A DNA stretch of 50,326 nucleotides from Bacteroidota bacterium (GCA_013298545.1 JAAFIA010000030.1:1-50326); one strand, 5' to 3'. Positions 36,714 to 45,719 are shown, counted from the stretch's first letter. The notes: a model not told the origin generated them from the sequence alone. Made by a program: numbers and translations.

Positions 36714-37238
36714 TCACGCATTACCCGTAGTCGAATTGGCTTCGGTTTCAACTTTTGCTTGTTCCTCTGTCATGCGTATTACTCGAAAGACTAAACCACT
36801 CACCGCACTCAGCTCTGCTTCAATGGTATCGTCTGGTTGTGGCTTGAAATCCAGTTTTTCGGGAAGTTTCAATTTGAGTTTACCCATAAAAACCGTATTC
36901 CCGTCAGCACCATGAATCAAGCCTCGAACTATTTTTTTCTGCCAACCTTTCGCTTCTTTCCCATAAACCATCAGTTGCGAAGCAAATAAGCGTGCCGGAA
37001 CAATAGCCAAAACAGCTAATGCCAGATTGAGATAACCACGTGTGTCTTCATCTTTCAAGCCCAAACTTTCCCAATGCAAATTGATGTAAACCAGTGCTGA
37101 AATAAAAAGCAGGAAAGGAATCAGAAAAAAGAAAATGCCTTGAATCATTTTCTTTTTATAAAGTGCAAGAATCAATGTCTTATCACTTTCACTGAGCGGT
37201 TGCAGACTGATTTCGGGATGCGGATGAAACTGTGCCAT
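36714..37238 (-). CDS. Membrane protein with two N-terminal helices, unknown function
   Basis: 174 residues. After a polar N-terminus (LQPLSESDKTLILALYKKK) come two membrane helices (IFFFLIPFLLFISALVYI and YLNLALAVLAIVPARLFA) and then a soluble basic part of about 80 residues (KGWQKKIVRGLIHGADGNTV and beyond). No family is recognised. An exact -7 element lies just eight bases before ATG 37238, predicting a very short leader or a leaderless mRNA. Confidence 0.7.
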   Translation of the reverse strand: MAQFHPHPEISLQPLSESDKTLILALYKKKMIQGIFFFLIPFLLFISALVYINLHWESLGLKDEDTRGYLNLALAVLAIVPARLFASQLMVYGKEAKGWQKKIVRGLIHGADGNTVFMGKLKLKLPEKLDFKPQPDDTIEAELSAVSGLVFRVIRMTEEQAKVETEANSTTGNA

Positions 37239-37245
37239 AAGGTTA

Positions 37246-37279
37246 CAAAATTACGATTCCTTTTCCTGCGAATGAACAA
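37246..37279 (-). promoter_or_regulatory. Promoter (TTG-N23-TAATTTTG), near-leaderless
   Basis: Exact -7 element at 37246-37253 and minus-strand TTG at 37277-37279. The ATG (37238) lies only eight bases from the element. Confidence 0.6.
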
Positions 37280-37298
37280 GTAAAGAACGAGAAACGAA

Positions 37299-37664
37299 TT
37301 ATTTAGGGCGAATGGCCCACGTTTTTCTTTCGCGCCAAACACATTGTCCACGATTTACAGGAAAAGTATGTGGATGACTCGGATCGGCATCTGAAACAAA
37401 ATAAATGGTTTGACAATCGATTGTAAAATGATATGTTGCTGTATCGAAATACTGAGGCACTACACCATTTTTCAGGACAGTACCTGTATGAATGATAACC
37501 GCACAACAATCCAATGCCGGATCAGTCGGAAGATCAATAATGATTACATCCGATACATCGCCCGTTCCGATGATCGTTGTATCTCCGATACTTGGACTAC
37601 GATCTGAATTGGTACAAGAAGTGAAAAGTGTGATTAGAAGAAGAAGGGAGAGAATATGTTTCAT
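37299..37664 (-). CDS. Small predicted lipoprotein
   Basis: 121 residues: MKHILSLLLLITLFTSC with lipobox FTSC, then an acidic/Thr-rich spacer and a short domain containing two adjacent cysteines (ALDCCAVIIHTG), TYHFTIDCQTIYFVSDAD and QCVWRERKTW. The three C-terminal-half cysteine groups may make disulfides. ATG 37664 is chosen over the longer frame from 37742 because it gives a clean lipoprotein signal. Not recognised otherwise. Confidence 0.7.
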   Translation of the reverse strand: MKHILSLLLLITLFTSCTNSDRSPSIGDTTIIGTGDVSDVIIIDLPTDPALDCCAVIIHTGTVLKNGVVPQYFDTATYHFTIDCQTIYFVSDADPSHPHTFPVNRGQCVWRERKTWAIRPK

Positions 37665-37703
37665 GGTTTTGTGTTTGAAGCGTTTGATGGAGAATGAAGG
37701 TAT

Positions 37704-37748
37704 AAAAAGGAAGCATGGGAGTAGGGGAAAAGAATTTCCCACGCTTCC
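37704..37748 (-). terminator. Intrinsic terminator of the 717-residue gene
   Basis: A 12-bp stem with one G-U-type mismatch (37709-37720 with 37737-37748) and five T on the minus strand; it starts nine bases after the stop at 37757. Confidence 0.75.
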
Positions 37749-37756
37749 GGAACAGA

Positions 37757-39910
37757 TTACTTGGTTGCTTTGCGTAAACAGAATCCTACTGCATCGGAAT
37801 CATGTTTGCCCATGTAACTACTGTTCATAATGGTACGATTTGATCCGTAAATATGAACGGTATAGCCGCAACGACACATGCCCGTTGTATCAAGCTGCCA
37901 GTTGTTGTTGGTGATTTGTAAATTGCCATTGGCCGGATTATACATAATCACATTGTCGTTGCCCGGATTTCCGTCGCCAAGCATTTGCACAAAATCAGGC
38001 TGTTGGTTGTGCGAGCAAGCTGGAGCAATACCCAATGAAACCGCACCAAAATCTTCACCACTCCAAGAGAATGTACCGGTGATCAGATCGCCTGCAATAA
38101 AATCGCCGCATTGGCAATCCTCGCAGCCCACTTCTGTACTAAATGTTGGCGGAACATTCAACGTCAATTCAACATCGACAACCGATTTTTCCACGGCAAA
38201 ATAAACGGTTTCGCTTTCGCGTAATGCCGGATCGAGTACCAATGGACGAACAATTTTTACCGCATGTTTTCCGGCTTGACTGGTGATGAACTTGCCAAGT
38301 ACATTGCCCACAACACTCTTGAATGTAAACGGATTACTGTTGCAACGGTAAAGGAACTGATTGCCAACAGGCGTTTGCAAAATGGTATTTTGTGTATAGG
38401 TACCCAAAAAGGCATTCCAACTCGAAACGGTGATGTAGAAAGGTGCGGTATAAGGTACAAAATTCAATTGTCCCGGATACTGAATATGAATTTCGTATGG
38501 TTCATTTTCAGGCGCAAACGGCAACAAACCGGCAAACACAATTTCACCATCAAAGCGGCTATCGTTGGCATTGATGCCCGGAACAAATGTACTTTGACCG
38601 TCGGCAATACCGTTGCTATCAATCGCTGAGATTTGAATACCGCCAACACTTTCGAGCAATGGTTTTGGGAATTTAGGATCGAAACCTTTAGGCAAGGGTT
38701 TTACTTCAACCACACATTCTTCCCAATCGCCCCAAGGAGCAACGTAGTTTGGATCATTGGGTGTAGGTACAACATTCCACGATAAAATGCCTCGCACTTT
38801 GGCTTTTCCAGCTACACAAGCCGCTTGTTGGTATGGCGTTAAGTCGATGGGTAAAAATGCATTGTACCAAAGTCCAGATTTTGGAATTTCTGGAATATCA
38901 TGAACACGCACACTGGTTGTACCCATGTATTGCCAACCCGCGCCAAAATCCATATAAAACGCAATGTATTCGCGGCTTCCCTGCGCGCAGAGATTGCCCA
39001 TATACCCATACGGATTTTTGATGTGAATCACACCATGCAATTCGTTTTGCTCACGGTTTAAACCAACACACGTCAACTCTTCGTAATTGGTTTTGAATTT
39101 CGACGTATTGATAAAATCTACAATCGACTCAATATTCAATTTGAGTTTCGATAAGGACGTTGTCAATTTCGGACTGATGGTTTTGTTTTCTTTCATCAAC
39201 GCTTTTACAGCAGTAAATCCAGAACGATTTGTTTCTACTTTCTTCTCGTAATCTTTCAATAAAACAGCAAGCGAAACTTCTTGCAGCTTTTCTGCTCCCT
39301 CAACAAGCATAGGTGAGGATTTTGCCAAGGCAATTTTTCCGATGTTTTTAATCGTTTTCGGAATGGCGATAAATGGGAGTTTAAATTTCCATGGCGCAAT
39401 TTGTACATGCACTTCTTTGATGTCGCCCCAATGCGGCTGGAAATTTGGATTGCCCGCCGTTGGCTCTTGATTCCACGAAAGAATTGCACGGACTTTAGGC
39501 AATACAGGCTTTCCGTTGCAAAGGTGTTTGACATCTGGTGTAATACGCAGATTGACGGCATAGCACAACTCTTCTTTGAAATTTAAACTGTGTACGTTGG
39601 TTACACTTAATCCTTCGTCCACCCAATTGCCATCGTTGTTGTAATCGACGAAGAAACGCACGTATTCCAAACTTCCATCGCTGCACACATCGCCACCATA
39701 ACCAGAAGCTTGTTTGAGTTTGATGACGGCGCGTAATTGTTCGGTTGCCGGATGATACGAAACGCAACCCAATTCTTCGTAACTGGTATTGATTTCGGGT
39801 TTATACTTTGCAGGAATACCGAGATTCGGGAAATGACCGAAAAGGTTCGGATTGGCTACCAGCATGCTTTTAAAGCGGCTGCGGGTAATTGCTATTTTTT
39901 GAGTTGCCAT
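37757..39910 (-). CDS. Large Cys-rich protein with duplicated ~130-residue domain
   Basis: 717 residues, no signal peptide. Two copies of one domain: about residues 41-171 (NTSYEELGCVSY, GYGGDVCSDGSLEYVRFFVD, RAILSWNQEPTAGNPNFQPHWGD) and 273-403 (KTNYEELTCVGL, GYMGNLCAQGSREYIAFYMD, RGILSWNVVPTPNDPNYVAPWGD). Each has three conserved cysteines, a W-rich end and likely a beta-sandwich fold. A helical linker joins them. The C-terminal third has further beta structure with a cysteine cluster (GCEDCQCGDF) and CRCGY. ATG 39910 (MATQKIAITRSRF) is preferred over 39967. Divergent from the 504-residue gene. Function unknown; I recall similar repeats in other bacteria, but none with a known role. Confidence 0.8.
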   Translation of the reverse strand: MATQKIAITRSRFKSMLVANPNLFGHFPNLGIPAKYKPEINTSYEELGCVSYHPATEQLRAVIKLKQASGYGGDVCSDGSLEYVRFFVDYNNDGNWVDEGLSVTNVHSLNFKEELCYAVNLRITPDVKHLCNGKPVLPKVRAILSWNQEPTAGNPNFQPHWGDIKEVHVQIAPWKFKLPFIAIPKTIKNIGKIALAKSSPMLVEGAEKLQEVSLAVLLKDYEKKVETNRSGFTAVKALMKENKTISPKLTTSLSKLKLNIESIVDFINTSKFKTNYEELTCVGLNREQNELHGVIHIKNPYGYMGNLCAQGSREYIAFYMDFGAGWQYMGTTSVRVHDIPEIPKSGLWYNAFLPIDLTPYQQAACVAGKAKVRGILSWNVVPTPNDPNYVAPWGDWEECVVEVKPLPKGFDPKFPKPLLESVGGIQISAIDSNGIADGQSTFVPGINANDSRFDGEIVFAGLLPFAPENEPYEIHIQYPGQLNFVPYTAPFYITVSSWNAFLGTYTQNTILQTPVGNQFLYRCNSNPFTFKSVVGNVLGKFITSQAGKHAVKIVRPLVLDPALRESETVYFAVEKSVVDVELTLNVPPTFSTEVGCEDCQCGDFIAGDLITGTFSWSGEDFGAVSLGIAPACSHNQQPDFVQMLGDGNPGNDNVIMYNPANGNLQITNNNWQLDTTGMCRCGYTVHIYGSNRTIMNSSYMGKHDSDAVGFCLRKATK

Positions 39911-40055
39911 TGTTTGAATGGTGTGTAGGGGGTAATTTCTGCTTACTCGATTCAGGCTTTTCAGCATCCGCCTTATTTCAATAAACTGCGCACATTCATT
40001 GAATTGTGAGTAAAACTAGAGGAGCGTCAGCAGGCATAGAAAACAGAATTTAGTT

Positions 40056-40158
40056 TAAATCAGAAGTCATAAAAATTAACATACGATGTATTTCTTGTCT
40101 TTGTTTATATTTAATAGCAGATTATCGTTTAATTTGGTATAAATAAATCAGAAGTCAT
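40056..40158. repeat. Direct repeat of a 15-bp motif in the divergent gap
   Basis: TAAATCAGAAGTCAT occurs at 40056-40070 and exactly again at 40144-40158; the second copy ends on the AT of the start codon of the 504-residue gene. It could be a pair of operator sites or the trace of a local duplication. The rest of the 246-bp gap (39911-40156) is AT-rich, with only a one-mismatch -7 element (TTAATTTG, 40129-40136). Confidence 0.7.
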
Positions 40159-41671
40159 GAACAGGAAAGATTACCTCTTTTTTTTGATCGATTCCTTGTC
40201 GCCAAGCGAGAAAAGATATTTTCGCCTCTTTGCGCAACGGCATGTTTTAGGCACACAAAACGAATACTTGGCCGTGTTTGATGGGATTGACAAGCAATTA
40301 GAAGTTGGTGTTTACGACGAACGCGCATTGACACAAGCCTTGCGAAAAGCAGGTCATAAAACGGTCTTGCGGGCTGCAAAAAATTATTTGCAAACCATGA
40401 TTTTGCGTAGCATGCGGCAATTTAATGAAGAGTCGAATGTGTCGCGTTTACTGCAATCGCGACTGATGGATATTGATTTTTTGTTGGAGAAAGGACAGAC
40501 CAGCAAAGCCATGGCTTTGTTGCGCAAAGCCAAAACGATGGCTTGGACGTATCATAAATTCATGCCCTTGCTCGCACTCTTGCAAGCCGAAAGACGGATT
40601 TTACGTTTGCAGCAAACACGCAATAGCTTGGTAACCATCGAGGAAATCGAAAAAGGCGAAGATCAAGCCCTGCAATGTATTCAAGAAGAATCTGAAATGC
40701 GTCGCTTATACGATCGCACCTATTTAGTTATCCGTGGCGAAATGCATGCCCGTCAAAAAAAAGAAAAACTCATTGACGAATTAGCGGCTCATCCCTTACT
40801 CAAAGTTTCGCATGCTCAAAAATCGTTTGGATTGGAATTGTTGCGCCTACTCACACTTTCCGACCTCGCGCTTTTACGCGGTGATACAAAACGTTCGCGA
40901 GCGGCATTGTATAAACTCATTTGTTTGTGCGACGACCACCCACACCAATCGCGTGATGAACCTTTGCGTTACATCAATATCTTAAATAACTACCTCAACA
41001 GTTGTTTGCAATTGCAACGTTTTGATGAGTTTCCAGGAATACTGCGCCGCATGAAACAACTGGGCGATCATTCGCGCGAAGCGCGATTTCAAGTTTTCCG
41101 AAATGGACTTTTTTCTGAAATGTTGTATTTGCTGAATACACGGCAACTCAAAGCATGTTTAGCACTAGTACCAGAAATTGCTGTTGGATTGAAAGCATTT
41201 GAGCACAAACTGCCCGTATCGCGAAAGTTGAGTTTTCTCTACAATATTGTTGCCTTGTTTTTTTTCAATGAACAATTTTCGGATGCCAACCGTTGGCTCA
41301 ATCGCTTGCGCGAACGTGATTATCCCGATGTGCGCCGCGATATTCAACATGCTGCGCGTTTGTTTCAATGGGTGATTTTATTTGAGTTGAATAAGTTTGA
41401 TTTGTTGGATGCTGCCCTACGCAATTCCATTCGTTTTTTTCGGCAACACCAAATGATGAATACATTTGAAACGATGCTTTCCAATGTATTTCTTCAACTT
41501 TTAGACGAAGCCGATTCGCGCAAACACAAATTGATATTCAAAAAAGCAAAAGAAAAATTTATGCAAGAAGCGTCAGCATTGAAAACCGAAATGTTTTTTG
41601 AAGAAGTACAATTGTGGCTCGAAGCACGTGTTTCAGGAAAATCATTGGCGGAGATTTATATGACGGCTTAA
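40157..41671 (+). CDS. Helical repeat protein, unknown function
   Basis: 504 residues, no signal peptide or membrane helix. Start MNRKDYLFFLIDSLSPSEKRYFRLFAQ is a motif I recognise from uncharacterised Bacteroidota proteins. The rest is almost all helical with a TPR-like rhythm (for example LLRKAKTMAWTYHKFMPLLALLQAERRI and LNNYLNSCLQLQRFDEFPGIL). No enzyme motif and no DNA-binding motif that I can see. It is likely a scaffold. It is divergent from the Cys-rich gene; the shared 246-bp gap and the direct repeat suggest linked expression. Confidence 0.72.
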   Translation: MNRKDYLFFLIDSLSPSEKRYFRLFAQRHVLGTQNEYLAVFDGIDKQLEVGVYDERALTQALRKAGHKTVLRAAKNYLQTMILRSMRQFNEESNVSRLLQSRLMDIDFLLEKGQTSKAMALLRKAKTMAWTYHKFMPLLALLQAERRILRLQQTRNSLVTIEEIEKGEDQALQCIQEESEMRRLYDRTYLVIRGEMHARQKKEKLIDELAAHPLLKVSHAQKSFGLELLRLLTLSDLALLRGDTKRSRAALYKLICLCDDHPHQSRDEPLRYINILNNYLNSCLQLQRFDEFPGILRRMKQLGDHSREARFQVFRNGLFSEMLYLLNTRQLKACLALVPEIAVGLKAFEHKLPVSRKLSFLYNIVALFFFNEQFSDANRWLNRLRERDYPDVRRDIQHAARLFQWVILFELNKFDLLDAALRNSIRFFRQHQMMNTFETMLSNVFLQLLDEADSRKHKLIFKKAKEKFMQEASALKTEMFFEEVQLWLEARVSGKSLAEIYMTA

Positions 41672-41696
41672 TGATACGTTTACTCATCCAAAACTT

Positions 41697-41704
41697 TATC
41701 TTTG
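41697..41704 (+). promoter_or_regulatory. -7 element for cmk (TATCTTTG)
   Basis: Exact TAnnTTTG match, 15 bp before ATG 41720. It excludes the upstream TTG at 41702 as a start. Confidence 0.6.
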
Positions 41705-41719
41705 TACCACACACTCACC

Positions 41720-42421
41720 ATGCAACGTATCACCATTGCCATTGACGGTTTTTCTTCGTGCGGTAAAAGTACGCTAGCCAAAGCACTGGCTGCAAAACTT
41801 GGCTATTCGTATGTTGATACGGGTGCTATGTACCGCGCCGTTACGCTCTACTGCATGGAACACGGAATCATCAAAGATGGTGCTTTTGAAGAGCTGGAAG
41901 TGAACAAAGCCCTCGATCACATTCAACTCGATTTTCGCTACAATTCGCAAACACATGCTTCCGATATGTACCTCAACGGACGCAACGTGGAAAAGGAAAT
42001 CAGACAAATGGATGTTTCCAACATGGTTAGCCCCATTAGCAAAGTGCATGAAGTGCGCAAACGCATGGTTGCCCTGCAACGCTTGATGGGAAAAGATAAA
42101 GGTGTGGTCATGGATGGTCGCGATATTGGTACCAATGTGTTTACCGATGCCGAATTGAAAATTTTTATGACGGCTGATAACGACATTCGAACACAACGCC
42201 GTGTCGATGAATTGAAAGCGAAAGGCATCAAAGTATCGGTTGATGACGTACGCAAAAATCTCATGGAACGCGATTACGAAGACTCGCACCGCAAAGAAAA
42301 TCCACTCACCCAAGCGCCCGATGCCATTGTGTTGGATAATTCCGATTTAACCCGCGAAGAACAAATGGATTTTGTGCTAAAACTCGTTATGGAATTGAAA
42401 CTTCCAGAACAATCAGTCTGA
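41720..42421 (+). CDS. cmk: Cytidylate kinase
   Basis: Phosphorylates CMP and dCMP with ATP. 233 residues, the usual size. P-loop: [18 protein letters not shown]; then the NMP-binding start [15 protein letters not shown], the [21 protein letters not shown] strand and the lid with RRVDEL and [20 protein letters not shown] 41720 ([10 protein letters not shown]) matches the family. The 3' end overlaps trmD, on the other strand, by 9 bp. Confidence 0.97.
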   Translation: MQRITIAIDGFSSCGKSTLAKALAAKLGYSYVDTGAMYRAVTLYCMEHGIIKDGAFEELEVNKALDHIQLDFRYNSQTHASDMYLNGRNVEKEIRQMDVSNMVSPISKVHEVRKRMVALQRLMGKDKGVVMDGRDIGTNVFTDAELKIFMTADNDIRTQRRVDELKAKGIKVSVDDVRKNLMERDYEDSHRKENPLTQAPDAIVLDNSDLTREEQMDFVLKLVMELKLPEQSV

Positions 42422-43096
42422 TTCGTTCATCAATCCCGGACGCCGCTGCAGCGTGCGCTCCACCGCTTTTTCGTACCGCCACTTTTCGATGTTCGCTTCA
42501 TGTCCCGAAAGCAAAACATCGGGCACTTTCCAACCGTTAAATTCTGCTGGACGCGTATAAACTGGTGGCGCAACCAAACCATCCTGAAACGAATCGCTCA
42601 ATGCCGACGTTTCGTCTGATAAAACGCCCGGAATTAAACGAATAATCGCATCGCTGAGAATTGCTGCACCAAGTTCGCCACCCGATAATACATAATCGCC
42701 TACCGAGATTTCGCGCGTGATGTAATGCTCACGCACACGCTCATCCACACCTTTGTAATGCCCGCAAAGAATCAAAATATTTTTTAACGACGACATGCGA
42801 TTGGCCATCGGTTGATCAAGCAATTCGCCATCGGGCGACATGTAAATCACTTCGTCGTAATGCCGTTCACTTTTCAATTGGTCAATACAACGTGCAATGG
42901 GTTCTATTTTCATAACCATGCCTGCACCACCACCAAACGCATAATCATCAACGGTTTTGTGTTTGTCGTCTGTATAATCGCGCAGGTTATGAATATGAAT
43001 TTCTGCCAGCCCTTTGTTTTGCGCGCGTTTCATGATTGAAAAGGCAAATGGGCTGTGAAGCAATTCAGGAACAACGGAAAGAATATCGATACGCAC
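42413..43096 (-). CDS. trmD: tRNA (guanine-37-N1)-methyltransferase
   Basis: Methylates G37 next to the anticodon to prevent frameshifts. 227 residues. Trefoil-knot motifs: [47 protein letters not shown] and the end [17 protein letters not shown]. The family start MRIDIL is reached only from the GTG at 43096. An exact TACTTTTG element (43101-43108) lies five bases from that GTG, predicting a leaderless mRNA, unless it is cotranscribed with the lipoprotein gene that ends at 43114. Confidence 0.95.
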   Translation of the reverse strand: MRIDILSVVPELLHSPFAFSIMKRAQNKGLAEIHIHNLRDYTDDKHKTVDDYAFGGGAGMVMKIEPIARCIDQLKSERHYDEVIYMSPDGELLDQPMANRMSSLKNILILCGHYKGVDERVREHYITREISVGDYVLSGGELGAAILSDAIIRLIPGVLSDETSALSDSFQDGLVAPPVYTRPAEFNGWKVPDVLLSGHEANIEKWRYEKAVERTLQRRPGLMNESD

Positions 43097-43100
43097 GACG

Positions 43101-43108
43101 CAAAAGTA
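43101..43108 (-). promoter_or_regulatory. -7 element abutting the trmD start (TACTTTTG)
   Basis: Exact TAnnTTTG on the minus strand, four bases before the GTG. It could be a leaderless promoter or a chance match. Confidence 0.45.
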
Positions 43109-43113
43109 AAGAA

Positions 43114-43401
43114 TCAATGCCGATAAATGCTATCGCACCGCGAACACCAATATATAATAGCCAACCGTTTAAGTGGCCAAGGTGGTTTTACACTTCCCTG
43201 ATCGGGCGATGTTTTTGGATAAGGACACGTTTTTGGATCGATTTTTCGCGCCAATTTTCCGAAATGACCCGGTACAACAGCTCTGTGCAGGCGTATGTGA
43301 TGAAGTTCGCATTGGCCCATTTCGCCACTATCCAGCGGCGCTTTGCAAGCGAGTTGAAGGAGCGAAACAAGAAGGACAAAAATGAAAATGCGTGGGATCA
43401 T
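43114..43401 (-). CDS. Small predicted lipoprotein
   Basis: 95 residues: [19 protein letters not shown] with lipobox LQLAC, then a short basic domain with cysteines ([25 protein letters not shown] at the end). The last CSRC could bind a metal or form a disulfide. Not recognised. It ends 17 bp before trmD. An exact -7 element (43413-43420) lies 11 bp before its ATG, supporting a real short gene. Confidence 0.65.
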   Translation of the reverse strand: MIPRIFIFVLLVSLLQLACKAPLDSGEMGQCELHHIRLHRAVVPGHFGKLARKIDPKTCPYPKTSPDQGSVKPPWPLKRLAIIYWCSRCDSIYRH

Positions 43402-43412
43402 AGAAGATGTTT

Positions 43413-43420
43413 CAAATGTA
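43413..43420 (-). promoter_or_regulatory. -7 element (TACATTTG)
   Basis: Exact TAnnTTTG on the minus strand before ATG 43401; short leader of about 8 nt. Confidence 0.55.
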
Positions 43421-43532
43421 ATATTTTGTTAGGAAAGCAGCGAAATATCGCATTGGGTTTTTATCGGGGATAAAATGTTTGGTTTATGTTACCACAAGCT
43501 TACCAAAAACACGTCAATCCCTCAATTATTCC

Positions 43533-43540
43533 TACCTTAG
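43533..43540 (+). promoter_or_regulatory. Possible -7 element (TACCTTAG)
   Basis: One mismatch to TAnnTTTG, 16 bp before the Fur-family ATG. Confidence 0.4.
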
Positions 43541-43556
43541 CGGCTCGAATTAGAAC

Positions 43557-44054
43557 ATGAATCCAGTTGACACGGAAGTACGCGAAACCGTACGCAATTT
43601 ATTTGCCGAGCATCTTGGCAAACACGGACATCGAAAGACTCCCGAACGCTTCGCTATACTCGAAGAAATATATACACAAGGCGGCCACTTCGATATCGAA
43701 TCGTTGTATGTGCACATGAAAAATAAAAAGTACCGTGTGAGCCGCGCTACGCTTTACAACACCATTGAACTGCTGCTCGATTGCGGTTTGGTAACGCGCC
43801 ACCAGTTTGGTCGCAACCAAGCCCAATTTGAACGCGCTTACGCATACCGTCAACACGATCATCTAATCTGCCGCGATTGCCGGAAAGTATTTGAGTTTTG
43901 CGACCCCCGCATTCAACAAATCAAACAAACAGCTGGCGATATTCTGCAATTTACAATCGATAGTCATTCCCTCAATTTTTTTGGCCGTTGTTCAAAGCTG
44001 GCAAACAACGGAACCTGCGAGCATTTTCAGACCTCTAACAATCCCCCTGCATGA
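43557..44054 (+). CDS. Fur-family metal-dependent transcriptional regulator
   Basis: 165 residues. N-terminal winged helix: [14 protein letters not shown], then [21 protein letters not shown] (recognition helix). The C-terminal dimer domain has the metal block [19 protein letters not shown] and a late cysteine pair ([14 protein letters not shown]), which fit structural zinc and regulatory sites. Fur, Zur and PerR cannot be told apart from the motifs seen. Its stop overlaps the STAS gene start by four bases (ATGA). Confidence 0.92.
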   Translation: MNPVDTEVRETVRNLFAEHLGKHGHRKTPERFAILEEIYTQGGHFDIESLYVHMKNKKYRVSRATLYNTIELLLDCGLVTRHQFGRNQAQFERAYAYRQHDHLICRDCRKVFEFCDPRIQQIKQTAGDILQFTIDSHSLNFFGRCSKLANNGTCEHFQTSNNPPA

Positions 44055-44395
44055 GTTTTAGCTACACCATCCGCACCGAAAACAACATTGTTGTTGCTAC
44101 GCTCAGTGGCGAAATCATTGATCGCTCACAAGCGCAAAACCTGTTCGACGAAATCGAGAAAAAAGTACACGATGGACAGGTTCGTTTTGTTTTCGATTTA
44201 TCCGAAGTGAAATATTTGAACAGTACAGGACTCAATATACTGATCAACGTGCTTACCAAAGCCCGAAAAAATGGCGGCGAATTAGTTATCGCTGGCATTT
44301 CTAAAAAAGTAAACGAACTCTTACTCATCACCAAACTCAACACGGTGTTTATCGTTACCAATACAGTTGACGAAGCACTCGAACGGTTGAATTAA
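44051..44395 (+). CDS. STAS-domain protein (anti-sigma factor antagonist type)
   Basis: 114 residues, one STAS domain. The switch serine lies in [13 protein letters not shown] (Ser58), the residue phosphorylated by anti-sigma kinases and dephosphorylated by SpoIIE-type phosphatases in partner-switching systems. Translationally coupled to the Fur-family gene. No anti-sigma kinase is nearby; the SpoIIE-domain sensor encoded at 22-27 kb is a candidate phosphatase, by family logic only. Confidence 0.9.
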   Translation: MSFSYTIRTENNIVVATLSGEIIDRSQAQNLFDEIEKKVHDGQVRFVFDLSEVKYLNSTGLNILINVLTKARKNGGELVIAGISKKVNELLLITKLNTVFIVTNTVDEALERLN

Positions 44396-44407
44396 AATTT
44401 CATCACT

Positions 44408-45700
44408 ATGAAGGCAGAAGTGCTTTTAGGACTTCAATGGGGCGACGAAGGCAAAGGAAAAATTGTCGATGTGCTCACTCCGCATTACGATATTATTGCC
44501 CGTTTTCAAGGTGGGCCAAATGCTGGACACACGCTCGAATTCAATGGCATCAAACACGTTTTGCACACCATTCCTTCCGGCATTTTTCATGACACGACCA
44601 CCAATGTCATCGGCAATGGCGTTGTCATCGATCCGGTTATTCTGAAACGAGAAATTGATGCCTTGCGTACGCTCCATGTAGATGTAACACGTCGTTTGCT
44701 CGTATCGCGTCGCGCCCATTTGATTCTGCCCACACACAGTTTGCTCGACAAAGCTTCTGAAGCGGCAAAAGGCAAAGAGAAAATTGGCTCTACACTCAAA
44801 GGTATTGGACCAACTTACATGGATAAAACGGGGCGTAATGGCTTGCGTGTGGGCGATATCGATGCACCAGATTTCAAAGTAAAATACGATAAACTCGTGG
44901 CCAAACACCGCGAATTATTACGCTTCCTAGATGCCGATACCGATCCAACCGAACTCGAAAAAGCTTGGTTTGAAGGAATCGAAACCTTGCGCCAACTTAC
45001 CCGCATTGATAGCGAACAATACATCAACGATGCGTTGATTGCCGGAAAACGTGTGTTGGCCGAAGGCGCACAAGGCTCTATGCTCGATATTGATTTTGGA
45101 ACATATCCTTTTGTAACATCGTCAAACACCATGTGCGCGGGCGCGTGTACCGGATTAGGTATTGCGCCGAGCCGTATTGGTGGTGTTATCGGAATTTTCA
45201 AAGCCTATTGCACACGTGTTGGAAGTGGTCCGTTTCCGACGGAATTGCTCGATGACGATGGCGAAAAAATGCGCCAAGTAGGCCGCGAATTTGGTTCTAC
45301 AACGGGCCGCCCACGTCGCTGTGGTTGGCTCGATCTTCCTGCACTCAATTATGCCATTCTCATCAACGGTGTTACCGAATTGATGATGATGAAGGCCGAT
45401 GTACTTAGTCCGTTCGATACCATTCGCGTGTGTACGCATTACCGCATCAATGGCGAACTGACCAACCGTTTGCCCTACGATATTTGTACCGCAGAAATAG
45501 AACCTGTTTATGTCGATCTGCCCGGTTGGAACGATGACCTAACTGGCATTACATCACCCGATGCGATGCCTGCTGCTTTGCTCGATTACATCCACTTCAT
45601 CGAAAAAGAAACTGGTGTTCCGGTTTCAGTTGTTTCGGTAGGGCCAGATCGTACACAAACTTTGTTAAGAAAACCCATCGGCGAAACGGTTGGGGCATGA
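44408..45700 (+). CDS. purA: Adenylosuccinate synthetase
   Basis: Makes adenylosuccinate from IMP, aspartate and GTP, the first step to AMP. 430 residues. GTP/phosphate loop QWGDEGKGKIVD, then GGPNAGHTLEF, GIGPTYMDKTGR, the IMP-site block EGAQGSMLDIDFGTYPFVTSS and TTGRPRRCGWLDL. It follows the STAS gene by 12 bp, so it is probably in the same transcript; this Fur-STAS-PurA order is unusual for a purine gene. Confidence 0.98.
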   Translation: MKAEVLLGLQWGDEGKGKIVDVLTPHYDIIARFQGGPNAGHTLEFNGIKHVLHTIPSGIFHDTTTNVIGNGVVIDPVILKREIDALRTLHVDVTRRLLVSRRAHLILPTHSLLDKASEAAKGKEKIGSTLKGIGPTYMDKTGRNGLRVGDIDAPDFKVKYDKLVAKHRELLRFLDADTDPTELEKAWFEGIETLRQLTRIDSEQYINDALIAGKRVLAEGAQGSMLDIDFGTYPFVTSSNTMCAGACTGLGIAPSRIGGVIGIFKAYCTRVGSGPFPTELLDDDGEKMRQVGREFGSTTGRPRRCGWLDLPALNYAILINGVTELMMMKADVLSPFDTIRVCTHYRINGELTNRLPYDICTAEIEPVYVDLPGWNDDLTGITSPDAMPAALLDYIHFIEKETGVPVSVVSVGPDRTQTLLRKPIGETVGA

Positions 45701-45719
45701 GTTTTGCACAAGGTCGCGC

